A stretch of 64,000 nucleotides of DNA. Origin: Polyangium fumosum (GTDB lineage Bacteria; Myxococcota_A; Polyangia; Polyangiales; Polyangiaceae). The notes beneath the pieces were generated by a model. The model worked only from the letters and a program-made list of their open reading frames with translations, ran no database searches and had not been told where the DNA came from. This document shows, one piece after another, positions 40,241 through 52,013 of this stretch. Position numbers and translations under genes: made by a program. Position 1 is the first letter of the stretch, and every line of letters starts with the position of its first letter. The stretch spans positions 124,001 through 188,000 of the forward strand of contig NZ_SSMQ01000001.1 of NCBI RefSeq assembly GCF_005144585.1, in the 5' to 3' direction.

Positions 40241-41197
40241 TCACCTCGGTCCCGCAGCCGGCACGGCGTCCCCTTCACGCTCCTTGAGCCGACGTCGAAA
40301 GGCGCCGGGCGTCTCGCCCAGGTGTCGCTTGAAGGCCTTCACGAAGGCGCTGTCAGTCTCGTAGCCGACCGCCTGCGCGATGGCGCTCGTGGACGCCGTA
40401 CCCCCGGCCATGAGCTGCGTGGCCCTGTGCATGCGCCAGCGTGTCAGGTAGGTCAGCGGCCCCTCGCCGACGACGGCCTTGAAGCGCGCTGCGAACACCG
40501 AGCGCGACATGCTGGCCAGGTGCGCCAGGCTCTCCACCGTCCAGGGTTTCTCCGGGTGCTCGTGCAGGCGTTGCAGCACGACGCCGATCTGCGCGTCGGT
40601 CAGGGCGCGGAGCCAGCTCGCTTGCGCGTCGGGCAGGGACGCCACGTGCGTGCGCAGCGCTTGCACGAACAGGACCTCCGAGAGCCGGCTCGCCACCGTC
40701 TCGTAGCCGGGCAGCTCGGCCTCCATCTCCGAGGCCGCGAATTGCAGGGTGGATTCGAGCCACCGCGCGGCGATGCCTCCGTCGCCCTTCACGTGGATCA
40801 GCGGCGGCAAGCTCGCGATCAGCGGGTCGAGCGACGTGCCTTCGAACAGGAAGCAGCCGGAGACGAGCGTGGTCGGCGCGCCCGCGCCGCCATGATGCAC
40901 GAGCCCGCCACAACGCCCGCCGCGGATCGCATAGATCTCGGCGACCGGCAGGGGCTGCGTCTCCGGGGCATCCCGCAGGACGTGGGTGCTCCTGCCCAGG
41001 AGGAAAACAAAATCGCCTCCCGAGAGCGGGATGCGCGCGCCGTCGACGTCGAGCAGGCAGCTCCCGCGCGAGACCGCGTAAAACAGAGCGAGCCCCGGCT
41101 TTTCGACGCGCATGCCCCACGGCGCGCGCATCTCCAGCCGTCCGTACACCTTGGTCCGCAGGTGAAGCCCGCGCAGCACGTCCGCGAGAACGTCCAT
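40241..41197 (-). CDS. AraC-family transcription regulator with cupin-like sensor
   Basis: The 318-residue protein has an N-terminal cupin-like AraC-binding (cupin_6) part (RLEMRAPWGMRVEKPGLALFYAVSRGSCLLDVDG). Its C-terminal DNA-binding domain has two helix-turn-helix motifs: WTVESLAHLASMSRSVFAARF and TSAIAQAVGYETDSAFVKAFKRHLGETPGAFRR. The divergent neighbour at 41365 is a Gfo/Idh/MocA oxidoreductase, with a 167-bp intergenic region that contains a 9-bp inverted repeat (41214). This gene pair is a common layout in which the regulator controls its divergent enzyme; that is inference. Confidence 0.9.
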   Translation of the reverse strand: MDVLADVLRGLHLRTKVYGRLEMRAPWGMRVEKPGLALFYAVSRGSCLLDVDGARIPLSGGDFVFLLGRSTHVLRDAPETQPLPVAEIYAIRGGRCGGLVHHGGAGAPTTLVSGCFLFEGTSLDPLIASLPPLIHVKGDGGIAARWLESTLQFAASEMEAELPGYETVASRLSEVLFVQALRTHVASLPDAQASWLRALTDAQIGVVLQRLHEHPEKPWTVESLAHLASMSRSVFAARFKAVVGEGPLTYLTRWRMHRATQLMAGGTASTSAIAQAVGYETDSAFVKAFKRHLGETPGAFRRRLKEREGDAVPAAGPR

Positions 41198-41213
41198 CGT
41201 CCCTCCGTTGTGA

Positions 41214-41259
41214 CGGACGATCGAACCACAAAAACGGACGCCGTGCCAAGGATCGTCCG
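41214..41259. promoter_or_regulatory. Inverted repeat in the regulator/oxidoreductase divergent region
   Basis: CGGACGATC (41214-41222) and GATCGTCCG (41251-41259) form an exact 9-bp inverted repeat with 28 bp between. It lies just upstream of the AraC regulator start (41197) and 105 bp from the oxidoreductase start. AraC proteins more often bind direct repeats, so the target could be this regulator or another. Confidence 0.4.
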
Positions 41260-41364
41260 CCGCTTCCGGAGTACGGTTCCTCCGAGGCCATTCGATGCAA
41301 AGGGGGGCGGACGAGCGCTCGGTCCCCGGGCACGGGTGCGCCTGCGGGAAGGAATGGAGCGATC

Positions 41365-42462
41365 ATGAGCAAGACGGGGACGTCGAACAAGATTCGTGTA
41401 GGTATCGTCGGGGCAAACCCGGACCGGGGCTGGGCCTCCCACGCGCACCTGCCCGCGCTGAAGGCGGTGCCCGCCTACGAGGTCACCGCGGTGAGCACCA
41501 CGCGGCAAACGAGCGCGGACGAGGCCGCGCGCCGCTTTGGGGTGCGTCACGCCTTCGATCGCGCCGAACCCCTGATCGAGCATCCGGAGGTGGACCTCGT
41601 CGTCGTCTCCGTCCGCGCGCCCTTGCACGCGGGGCTCGTGCGCGCCGCCATTGCCGCGAAGAAACACGTCTTTTGCGAATGGCCCCTCGGCGTCTCCCTG
41701 GACGAGACCGCCGAGCTCGCGCGCCTCGCGGAGTCGGCCGGCGTTCGTACGTTCAGCGGCGTGCAGCGGCGCTTCGCCCCGGGCGTGCGGTACCTCCGGG
41801 ATCTCCTGGCCGAGGGGTATGTCGGCAAGGTCCGCTCCGTGGATCTCCATGTCGCCGTGCCCTACCTCGGCGCGCAGATCCCGCAGGCCCTCGCGTATAC
41901 GACCGACGTGAAGAACGGGGCGAGCACGCTCTCGATCCTCACCGCGCATTACCTCGACACGGTGCTCTCCGCGGTGGGCGACGTCCAGAGCGTCTCCGCG
42001 GTGGTCGCGCGTCAGTTCGACCAGGCGACGATCGTCGAGACGGGCGAGACGCTCCCCGTCACCGTGCCGGACCAGGTGCTCATCAGCGGGACGCTGCAAA
42101 GCGGCGCGGTCCTGTCCGCCCATATCGAGGGCGGGAAGCGCAATGGCGGGGAGATTTTCGCGACGATCACGGGGACCGAGGGCGACCTGCGTTTGTCCCA
42201 CGATTTCACCGTCTCCGGCGCGCGCGGCGACGGCCAGCCGCTCGCGCCGCTGAAGACGCCCGAGCGTTATCGATCGCCCGTCACGGCGGAACTCCACGAA
42301 GATGCGGAGCAGACGGCGCACCTTTATGCGGCCCTGGCGAAGGATCTCGCCGAAGGGACCGAGGTGGTCCCGACGTTCCGCGAGGCCTGGAAGCTTTATC
42401 GGTTGATCGACGCGCTCGCGACGTCCTCGGCGACGGGAAAACGCGTGGAATGGAAAGGGTGA
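41365..42462 (+). CDS. Gfo/Idh/MocA-family oxidoreductase
   Basis: The 365-residue protein has an N-terminal Rossmann fold (KIRVGIVGANPDRGW, then VTAVSTTRQT, VVVSVRAPLHAGLV, KKHVFCEWPLG). The EWPLG motif replaces the more usual EKP, an accepted variant. The C-terminal beta-sheet domain carries the conserved pattern for the substrate-binding half (GGKRNGGEIFATITGTEGDL). These enzymes oxidise sugars or inositols with NAD(P); the exact substrate is not shown. It is divergent from an AraC regulator that probably controls it. Confidence 0.9.
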   Translation: MSKTGTSNKIRVGIVGANPDRGWASHAHLPALKAVPAYEVTAVSTTRQTSADEAARRFGVRHAFDRAEPLIEHPEVDLVVVSVRAPLHAGLVRAAIAAKKHVFCEWPLGVSLDETAELARLAESAGVRTFSGVQRRFAPGVRYLRDLLAEGYVGKVRSVDLHVAVPYLGAQIPQALAYTTDVKNGASTLSILTAHYLDTVLSAVGDVQSVSAVVARQFDQATIVETGETLPVTVPDQVLISGTLQSGAVLSAHIEGGKRNGGEIFATITGTEGDLRLSHDFTVSGARGDGQPLAPLKTPERYRSPVTAELHEDAEQTAHLYAALAKDLAEGTEVVPTFREAWKLYRLIDALATSSATGKRVEWKG

Positions 42463-42475
42463 GCGAACGGGCGCG

Positions 42476-43459
42476 CTAGAGCAGCTTCGAGAGGATCTTC
42501 GTCCCCTCCACCGTCGAAGCCTCGTCGAAGAGGTGCGGCAGCGTGATCTGCGGCAGGTCGATCTCCTGCGTCAGCCGCGCGAGGCTCTCGGCCTGCACCT
42601 TCTCCCGCACCGCCCGCCGCGCCCCCGCCACGAGCGCGCTCTCCGCCGTGCCATCCGTCCGGCCCGGCGCGTCGATCGAGAGCAGCGACGCCTCCTGCGC
42701 GAGCCGATCGCGCTCCTCAGGCGAAAAGAGCGGCGCGAGGACCGCGTTCACCACGAGGCGCAGGACCGGCAGCGTGAGGTCCGTCTTGATCGCGTCGACG
42801 AGCTCGATCGTCTCCTGCGCCGGCATCTCCTCGGGCAACGTGACGACCACGATCCCGCTCCGCGCCGGATCGCGGAACATCGCCCACGCCTCCTCGGCGT
42901 CGCGGCGCAAGACGCCCGGCGGCACCACGTCGAGGATCACCTTCGGCACGCGCATCATGTCGAGGCCGTGGCCCGTGGCCGGCGCGTCGAGCAGGACGAC
43001 GTCGAAGCGCGGACGCCCGTCGGGGCCGAGCTCCGTCGTGTGAAACCACGCCTTGCCGAGCATCGCCCACTCGTACAGGCCGGGCACCGCGCGGAAGAAG
43101 GTCTTCGTGTAGCGGTTGTCGAAGACGGCGTGCGCCACGCTGCGCACCTTGAGGACCATCTCGCCGTACTCGGTGAGCGCCTTCTCGGGCGAGATGTTCA
43201 CAGCCCACACGCCCTCGGCGACGGGCATGATCTCGTCGCCGATCGGCTTCGTCCCGAGGATCGCCGAGAGCCGCTCTTTCGTGTTGCAGAGGGCAACCAG
43301 GACCCGTTTGCCCTCCCGCGCCAGCGCCACGGCGAGGGCCGCGGCGAACGTCGTCTTGCCCACGCCTCCTTTGCCCGTGACGAAGAGGAAGCGGCGCCGC
43401 CCGAGGTCGTCGACGAGCCGCCCCGGCGCGTGGCCTTGCGAGGGAGAAGAAGGGGGCAT
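42476..43459 (-). CDS. ArsA/GET3-like ATPase
   Basis: The 327-residue protein has the deviant Walker A motif GKGGVGKTT (about 29-37), the switch-like region with VVLLDAPATGHGLDM, and LVVNAVLAPLFSPEE. These are the marks of the ArsA/GET3 family of SIMIBI ATPases. GET3 members deliver tail-anchored proteins; bacterial members pair with partner subunits. The second Cys-metal site of arsenite pumps is not visible. It is a single copy of one domain, with no arsB or regulator nearby. The ATG 43459 is chosen; the extension to 43501 is likely not real. Divergent from the APS reductase gene. Confidence 0.8.
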   Translation of the reverse strand: MPPSSPSQGHAPGRLVDDLGRRRFLFVTGKGGVGKTTFAAALAVALAREGKRVLVALCNTKERLSAILGTKPIGDEIMPVAEGVWAVNISPEKALTEYGEMVLKVRSVAHAVFDNRYTKTFFRAVPGLYEWAMLGKAWFHTTELGPDGRPRFDVVLLDAPATGHGLDMMRVPKVILDVVPPGVLRRDAEEAWAMFRDPARSGIVVVTLPEEMPAQETIELVDAIKTDLTLPVLRLVVNAVLAPLFSPEERDRLAQEASLLSIDAPGRTDGTAESALVAGARRAVREKVQAESLARLTQEIDLPQITLPHLFDEASTVEGTKILSKLL

Positions 43460-43559
43460 GCGAACCGGCGATCCTCTAGGCGACGGGGCCCGGAAAGGCA
43501 ACCGGGTTCTGCACGGCTTCGCCCGGCGAGGCGCGCCGCGTTCTGCTACCTAGAGGGAC

Positions 43560-44336
43560 ATGCGCGTGACCGAAGCGGGCCTCGAGGCCCTGAACGGGCG
43601 CCTCGCCGGCGCCGCGCCGCTCGATGTCCTGCGTTTCGTGCACCAAACGTTCGGCCGGCGGGCCGCGATCCTGACGAGCATGCAGCGCGCCGGGACGTGG
43701 CTCTGCCGGCTCGCCGACCAGGCCGGGCTCGACTTCGACGTGGTCTTCGTGGACACGGGCGTGCTTCACGAGCAGACGCGCTGGACGCGGGACGAGCTCG
43801 CGCGGACGCACGGGAATCTCCGGGTGATCACGCTCTCGCCCGAGCGTACGTTCGCCGCGCAGACGGCGGAGGAGGGCCTCTTGTACCTCTCCGTCGAGGG
43901 CCAGGAGCGCTGCTGCGATCTGCGCAAGACGGCGCCGCTCCACGCGATCCGGGGCCGCTACGACGCGTTCGTCGCGGCGCTGCGGCAGGGCGAGGGCGGG
44001 GCGCGCAGCAAGGTGCAGCCCCTCGGGCTCGACCTCGTGATGGGCGCCCTGCGCGTCCACCCGCTCGCGCGCGTGACGAACGAGGAGCTCGACCGGGCCA
44101 TCGCCGCCGATCCCGGCGTGGTCGTGAACCCGCTCCACGCCATGGGGTTTCGGACGATCGGCTGTTTTCCCTGCACGACGCCGGTGCTGCCCGACGAAAG
44201 CGAGCGCGCCGGCCGATGGCGGCATTTGGCGAGCGTGCAGTATTGCGGGATCAATCCGGTGGACCGCGGCGCCGCCGAGGGGGCGATCGAATTGGACGAT
44301 CGTTATGCCGAGGCGCTCGCCGGGCCCGCGGTGTAG
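43560..44336 (+). CDS. cysH: Assimilatory adenylyl/phosphoadenylyl-sulfate reductase
   Basis: The 258-residue protein is a CysH-type reductase that turns APS or PAPS into sulfite. It has the strand-1 VVFVDTGVLH motif, CC at 118-119 in ERCCDLRK, CxxC at 202-205 (GCFPC) and a terminal Cys229. The paired Cys sites are the 4Fe-4S ligands of the APS-reductase subtype. The usual terminal motif is ECGLH; here QYCGIN occurs, and the spacing from CxxC to Cys229 (24) is typical. The His-to-Asn change at its end is unusual. No sulfite reductase or ATP sulfurylase is adjacent. Confidence 0.8.
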   Translation: MRVTEAGLEALNGRLAGAAPLDVLRFVHQTFGRRAAILTSMQRAGTWLCRLADQAGLDFDVVFVDTGVLHEQTRWTRDELARTHGNLRVITLSPERTFAAQTAEEGLLYLSVEGQERCCDLRKTAPLHAIRGRYDAFVAALRQGEGGARSKVQPLGLDLVMGALRVHPLARVTNEELDRAIAADPGVVVNPLHAMGFRTIGCFPCTTPVLPDESERAGRWRHLASVQYCGINPVDRGAAEGAIELDDRYAEALAGPAV

Positions 44337-44538
44337 GCGGACGAACGGCCGCGGAGCGCCGTCCATCCGCCAACTCGACCTCCCTGTCAAGAGCCTCCCT
44401 CGTGTGGGATGACGCTCCTGTCTGGGTCGCGAAAGCACGGCCTCGGAGCCGAGCGGACCGAGAAGTTCCGGCGCGAAGCTCGTTTCGCGTCACCTTGTGC
44501 TTGACGAAAGCCCTCGCAGAGGTGATTCCGGGACGCAA

Positions 44539-45198
44539 ATGGCAGCGAGCTACTTCGACGTGGACGGCACGCTGATCCGCACGAACCTCGTCCACCCCAC
44601 GCTCTATTACGTCCTGAACCAGAACACGCCGCTGCACAGCCTCGCGAAGCTCGGCGGGGCGCTGGTGAAGGCTCCGTGGCTGGCGTGGGCGGAGACGCGG
44701 GACCGACGCATCTTCAACGAGCTGCTCTTCACGTCCTACGGCGGGATGAGCGAGGACCGGCTCGTGGGGCTCGCGGTCGAGACGTTCGAGCGCGTGATCA
44801 AGCCCAACATCTACCCCGGCGCGCGGGACCTCGTGCAGACGAGCCTCGACAAGGGGCACGACGTGGTGCTCGTCTCGGGCGCGCTCGACTTCCTGATGCG
44901 CCTGCTCGCCGAGCACCTCGGCGCGACGGACGTCATTGCGAACCGCCTGGAGATCAAGGACCGCTTCGCGACGGGCAAGCTCCTGCGCCCCGTGGTCGCG
45001 GGCCCCGAGAAGTCGCGGCTCATTCGTGATCACGCGAAAGGCCGTGGCCACGACCTCGACGAGTGCTTCGCTTACTCCGACAGTTACTCGGACGTCCCCA
45101 TGCTCAGCATCGTCGGCCATCCGGCCGCCGTGAACCCGGACAGGAAGCTGTCCCTGCTCGCGAACGCCTACCACTGGCCCATCATCCACGTCGACTGA
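44539..45198 (+). CDS. HAD-IB phosphatase (SerB-like)
   Basis: The 219-residue protein belongs to the HAD superfamily IB: motif I DVDGTL (residues 7-12), motif II VLVSGALDF, motif III Lys and motif IV DSYSDVPML. Such enzymes dephosphorylate phosphoserine or small phosphorylated lipids. A cap with two helices is present. The ATG at 44539 is chosen because it puts motif I at the usual place; a GTG at 44497 gives a longer version. A LarA-like gene follows 34 bp later, and a second HAD gene follows that, so a small operon is possible. Confidence 0.8.
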   Translation: MAASYFDVDGTLIRTNLVHPTLYYVLNQNTPLHSLAKLGGALVKAPWLAWAETRDRRIFNELLFTSYGGMSEDRLVGLAVETFERVIKPNIYPGARDLVQTSLDKGHDVVLVSGALDFLMRLLAEHLGATDVIANRLEIKDRFATGKLLRPVVAGPEKSRLIRDHAKGRGHDLDECFAYSDSYSDVPMLSIVGHPAAVNPDRKLSLLANAYHWPIIHVD

Positions 45199-45232
45199 AG
45201 CGGGCGGGATTGCCGCCGAATACGAGAATGCC

Positions 45233-46858
<1,626 letters not shown>

Positions 46859-46899
46859 GAGACGCCCTCACCCCCCACCTCCCTCTCCGCGGGTGACGC

Positions 46900-47571
46900 A
46901 TGACCGAGGTCCTCCGCGCGGCCATCTTCGACATGGATGGCACGCTCGTCGACAACATGGCCTTCCACAATCGCGCGTGGGAGATCGTCTCGGAGCGCCT
47001 CGGCGTGCCGACGAAGGCCGAGCGTTTTCAGCGGGAATTCGCGGGAAAGAAGAATGAGGAGATCTTTCCCGAGCTGCTCGGGCGGGCGGTGCCGCCGGAC
47101 GAGCTCGCGCGGCTCGCCGAGGAGAAGGAGGGGCTCTACCGCGCCACGTACCGCCCGCACCTCGCATTGACGCGCGGGGCCGATGCCTTCCTCGAACGGC
47201 TGCGGCACCGCGGCGTGCGGCTCGCGATCGCGACGGCCGCTCCGCAGGGCAACCGCGATCTCGTGCTCGATGGGCTCCGTCTCCGCGAGCGCTTCGAGCG
47301 CGTGGTGGGCGCCGAGGAGGTGACGCGCGGCAAGCCGTCGCCCGACATCTTCCTCCGCGCGGCGCAGGATCTCGGCGTCGCGCCGGCCGCGTGCGTCGTG
47401 TTCGAGGATGCGGCGAATGGCGTGCGCGCCGCGAAAGCGGCGGGGATGGTGGCGGTCGGGATCACCACCGCGGCGACCGCCGAGGAGCTACGCGACGCGG
47501 GCGCCGACTGGACGTCCGCGGATTTCACGTCGCTCCCGGCGGCGCTGCTGGAACGGCTCGGGATCGCGTAG
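46900..47571 (+). CDS. HAD-IA phosphatase/phosphoglucomutase-like
   Basis: The 223-residue protein has HAD motif I FDMDGTLVDN (10-19), motif II ATAAP, motif III GKPSPDIFL and motif IV FEDAANGVRAA. This is the beta-phosphoglucomutase/phosphatase-like subgroup. The short alpha-helical cap has a NRAWEIVSERLG segment, as in sugar-phosphate phosphatases. It follows the LarA-like gene by 41 bp in the same direction and is convergent with an aldo/keto reductase, 2 bp apart. Confidence 0.85.
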   Translation: MTEVLRAAIFDMDGTLVDNMAFHNRAWEIVSERLGVPTKAERFQREFAGKKNEEIFPELLGRAVPPDELARLAEEKEGLYRATYRPHLALTRGADAFLERLRHRGVRLAIATAAPQGNRDLVLDGLRLRERFERVVGAEEVTRGKPSPDIFLRAAQDLGVAPAACVVFEDAANGVRAAKAAGMVAVGITTAATAEELRDAGADWTSADFTSLPAALLERLGIA

Positions 47572-47573
47572 AT

Positions 47574-48620
47574 TCAGCGCAGGCGTGTCGCCGACGGCAG
47601 GTCGATGTCGTTCGCGCGGTCGCCGTAGACGATGCCGCGGATGCGGGGGTTCCCCAGGAAATCGTGCGGGAAGCCGAGTTCGATCCGGCTCACCTCGTGC
47701 AGGCGGCGGAGCTGGTCGTCATCGAGCGTGAAATCGAGGCTGCCGATCACGTCCTTGATCTGCGACGCTTTGCGCGCGCCCACGATGGGCACGACGTTCG
47801 CGCCGCGCTGACGCACCCAGTTCGTCGCGACCTGCGCCGAGGTCTTGCCGAGCTCGTCCGCGATCGCGTCCACGGTCTTCGCAATGGCGAGGTTTTTCGG
47901 CGAGAGCCGTTGCTCGTTGCCCGCCGCGCGTTTCGTGTCCTCGGGCGCGCTGCCGCGTGAATACTTGCCCGTGAGCACACCGCCGCCGAGCGGGGCCCAG
48001 GGCGTCACCGTGATGCCGAAGGCCTCGGCCATCGGGATGAGCTCCCGTTCCACCGTGCGCTCGATCAGGCTGTATTCGATCTGGAGCGCCGCGAAGGGCG
48101 AGAGCCCCCGGAGCGTCGCCACCGTATTGGCTTGCGAGACGACCCACGCAGGCGCGTCCGAGATGCCGATCGAGAGGACCTTGCCCGCGCGGACGAGGTC
48201 GTCGAGGCCGCGCATGACCTCCTCCACGCCCGTCGTGAAATCCCAGGCGTGGACCCACAGAAGATCGATGTAATCGGTCCCGAGCCGCCCGAGGCTCTTG
48301 TGGACCGCCTGGATCATGTTTTTTCGCGAATTGCCCGAGGCGTTCGGATCCCCGTTCGCCGTCGAGAGGGTGAACTTCGTCGCGAGCACCCAGCGGTCGC
48401 GGTTTCCCGCGATGATCTTGCCGCAGATCTCCTCGGTATGGCCCTCGTGATACTTGTTCGCCGTGTCGAGGAAATTCCCCCCGGCCTCGGCGTAGGCCGC
48501 GGCGACCTCGAGGCTCGTCGCCTCGTCCGCCCCGAACCCCCACCTGTCGCCGAAGCTCATCGTGCCCAGGCACAGCTCCGACACCTTGATCCCCGTACGA
48601 CCCAAGAGCTTGTAGCGCAT
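47574..48620 (-). CDS. Aldo/keto reductase
   Basis: The 348-residue protein matches the aldo/keto reductase family. The start LGRTGIKVSELCLGTMSFG, the Asp of DTANKY, Tyr of NKY, Lys of ATKFTL and His of VHAWD form the catalytic tetrad. IGISDAPAW and later LTGKYSRGS and GARKASQIKD fit the NADPH-binding end. The layout is of the YajO/gsp69 subgroup. Substrate not shown. It is divergent from a gene that starts at about 48812. Confidence 0.9.
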   Translation of the reverse strand: MRYKLLGRTGIKVSELCLGTMSFGDRWGFGADEATSLEVAAAYAEAGGNFLDTANKYHEGHTEEICGKIIAGNRDRWVLATKFTLSTANGDPNASGNSRKNMIQAVHKSLGRLGTDYIDLLWVHAWDFTTGVEEVMRGLDDLVRAGKVLSIGISDAPAWVVSQANTVATLRGLSPFAALQIEYSLIERTVERELIPMAEAFGITVTPWAPLGGGVLTGKYSRGSAPEDTKRAAGNEQRLSPKNLAIAKTVDAIADELGKTSAQVATNWVRQRGANVVPIVGARKASQIKDVIGSLDFTLDDDQLRRLHEVSRIELGFPHDFLGNPRIRGIVYGDRANDIDLPSATRLR

Positions 48621-48811
48621 GCTTCCTCCCGCGGATTGCAGAGCGGGACGTGCGTACGCGGGGCGGGGCGCGGAATCAAGGGGAGGGCTGGTTTTTGGCT
48701 TCCTATTTCCTTCCAGTGCCCGATGCCCACGCGGATCCCCACGAGGACGATGGCCACGCGCCCGCTCCCTTCTTGCTTGTCGCCTCGCATCGTTTTGCCC
48801 ACAATGGCGCC

Positions 48812-50074
48812 GTGCCTCCCGCCCTCGCCACGCGCCCGCTCGATCCGCCCGCGGATCTCACGATCCCCGCGCCGGGCTCGGAGACGGCCAAAGGCGTCCT
48901 TTCGCGCGCGCTCGGCCGCCTCGTGCCCGAGCTGCTCGGCGTCGGACAGGGGCTCGCGCTCTCGCCCGAGGCGCGCGCCGATCTCGTGGTCTTCCAGGCG
49001 CTCGTGCGCGAGGTCGCTCGGAAAAACGTGGGCGCGCTCCCGAGCGTTCTGCGGCGCACGGCCATGGGGACGCTCGTCCGATGCCTGCGCGCCCCGCGCG
49101 CCGATTCCGAGGCGTGGGTCCGCGAGCTCGTGGGGGTGTTTCTATTGCACCTCGCGCGCGCCTCCGCGCTCCCGCGGGCCATTCGGCAGAAAGCACCTCC
49201 GAGGCAGCTCGTCTCCACCACGGCAGGCATTTCGATTGGTTTGCCCGAGGACACGCGCGCCGTCGTGTTCGAGAACGAGGGAAAGATCGTCGTCGAGCGC
49301 GCGGACGGCGTCAAGACGCTGAGCCTTCAGGCGCTGGAGGCCGCGCCGCCCGGGTATTCCGAGACGCGCGTCGGCTTGACCGTGTCGCGACCGTTTTTTT
49401 CGATCGACGGGAGCACCGTGCTCGCGCTCGCCGACACGAATCCGCTCGCCATGGTCGAGGCGCATCCCGACAAGGAGGGCAATGCGATCGACCTCGGCGG
49501 CAAGGACGTGTCGGAATGGACGCGGTCGCTCGCCGACGCGCTCGGCCTCGTGCAGGAGCACCTGCCGGACCTGCGGGGCGAGATCGAGCTCTTCGTGCAG
49601 CAGATCGTGCCTGTCGGATACCACGCCGAAAAGCACCTCTCCGCGTCGTACCAGGAGGCGATCGGGACGATCTACATGTCCCTGCACCCGAGCCTCATGA
49701 CGATGGCGGAGGCCGTCATTCACGAATTTTCGCACAACAAGATCAACGCGCTCTTCGAGATCGATTCGGTCCTCGAAAACGCCTTCTCGCCGCTCTACAC
49801 CTCGCCCGTGCGGCCCGACCCGCGGCCGCTCCACGGCGTCCTGCTCGCGGTCCACGCCTTTTTGCCCGTCGCGCGGCTCTACGAGCGCATGATCGAGGCG
49901 GGCCACCCGCTCGCGAAGGCGCCCGGTTTTTCCGAGCGATTCGCGCGCATCCGGCAGATCAACGCCGAGGGCGCGGAGGTGGTCCTCGGGAACGGGAGGC
50001 CGACGCGCGTGGGGAAGGCGGTGCTGGACGAGATCCAGCGCTGGCACGATCACTACAAGAAAATGGATGCCTGA
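48812..50074 (+). CDS. HEXXH-motif protein (putative metalloprotease-like)
   Basis: The ~420-residue protein has a single HEFSH (304-308), with surrounding AEAVIHEFSHNKINAL. This matches the HEXXH motif domain family, known mainly as an uncharacterised metallo-domain beside peptide-modifying enzymes. Ahead lies a helical domain and a beta-rich part; behind it lies LHGVLLAVHAF. The start is uncertain: a GTG at 48812 gives the least non-conserved N-terminus; a GTG at 48650 is open too. It is 11 bp upstream of a small partner gene. A proteolytic role for another product is inferred only. Confidence 0.7.
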   Translation: MPPALATRPLDPPADLTIPAPGSETAKGVLSRALGRLVPELLGVGQGLALSPEARADLVVFQALVREVARKNVGALPSVLRRTAMGTLVRCLRAPRADSEAWVRELVGVFLLHLARASALPRAIRQKAPPRQLVSTTAGISIGLPEDTRAVVFENEGKIVVERADGVKTLSLQALEAAPPGYSETRVGLTVSRPFFSIDGSTVLALADTNPLAMVEAHPDKEGNAIDLGGKDVSEWTRSLADALGLVQEHLPDLRGEIELFVQQIVPVGYHAEKHLSASYQEAIGTIYMSLHPSLMTMAEAVIHEFSHNKINALFEIDSVLENAFSPLYTSPVRPDPRPLHGVLLAVHAFLPVARLYERMIEAGHPLAKAPGFSERFARIRQINAEGAEVVLGNGRPTRVGKAVLDEIQRWHDHYKKMDA

Positions 50075-50085
50075 GGAGCGCCCGC

Positions 50086-50565
50086 GTGCGTCCCGACGAA
50101 CGCTTCCTCCGCGATACGTTCCGGGAGCAACTCGCGCGCCTGCGTGCCCTCCGGGTCGATCTGCGCACGCTCGGGCCACGGACCACCGAGGCGCACGCGG
50201 CGCGCCTCGCCGAAGAGTTCGTCGAGCCAGACCGGAGTGTTGCCTTTCGGCAGGCGCTCGAAGGGAAGGGCGGGCCCGTCGACTTCGAAAAATGGCTCCG
50301 CCAGGATCGGCTCTCGCCGCGGGAGGCACGCGGCTGCCTCGCATGGCTCGCGGCCGGCGCCGAGGCGCTCGTGTGCGTGCGGTTCGACCGGCGCGCCGGG
50401 TTCCCGGCCGTGACGCTCGGGGTGGACACGCTCGACGAGGCCTGGGCGAGCTCGTGGCCCGGCGTGTACGTGCACTTCGCGGCGGGACGGGCGCTCGCCG
50501 TGACCGTGCATTACGAGCTGTTTCAGTGTGATCTGCGGGTCGGGATGGGATCGCCGTATCGGTAA
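50086..50565 (+). CDS. Uncharacterised partner of the HEXXH protein
   Basis: The 159-residue protein has no signal peptide and no known domain. It is helical in the first half, with an AWLAAGAEALVCVRFDRRAG segment in the second. The GTG at 50086 has GAGGAG eight bases upstream, and it starts 11 bp after the HEXXH gene, so they are cotranscribed. It could be a substrate-recognition or modulator protein for the HEXXH protein; that is inference from position. Confidence 0.6.
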   Translation: MRPDERFLRDTFREQLARLRALRVDLRTLGPRTTEAHAARLAEEFVEPDRSVAFRQALEGKGGPVDFEKWLRQDRLSPREARGCLAWLAAGAEALVCVRFDRRAGFPAVTLGVDTLDEAWASSWPGVYVHFAAGRALAVTVHYELFQCDLRVGMGSPYR

Positions 50566-50580
50566 CGCGCGTCCCCGGGA

Positions 50581-51882
<1,302 letters not shown>

Positions 51883-52013
51883 TCGCCGCGAAAGCTGGGA
51901 GAAGTCGCGCGCGCCGTCAAGCGGGCCGGGCCCGAGCGGCGCGGCAGGAAAGGCGACGGGCTCGGCCGGGCCGTGCTAGGCTCAGCTCGTACTTTTCGGG
52001 GGGCCCTCGCTCC

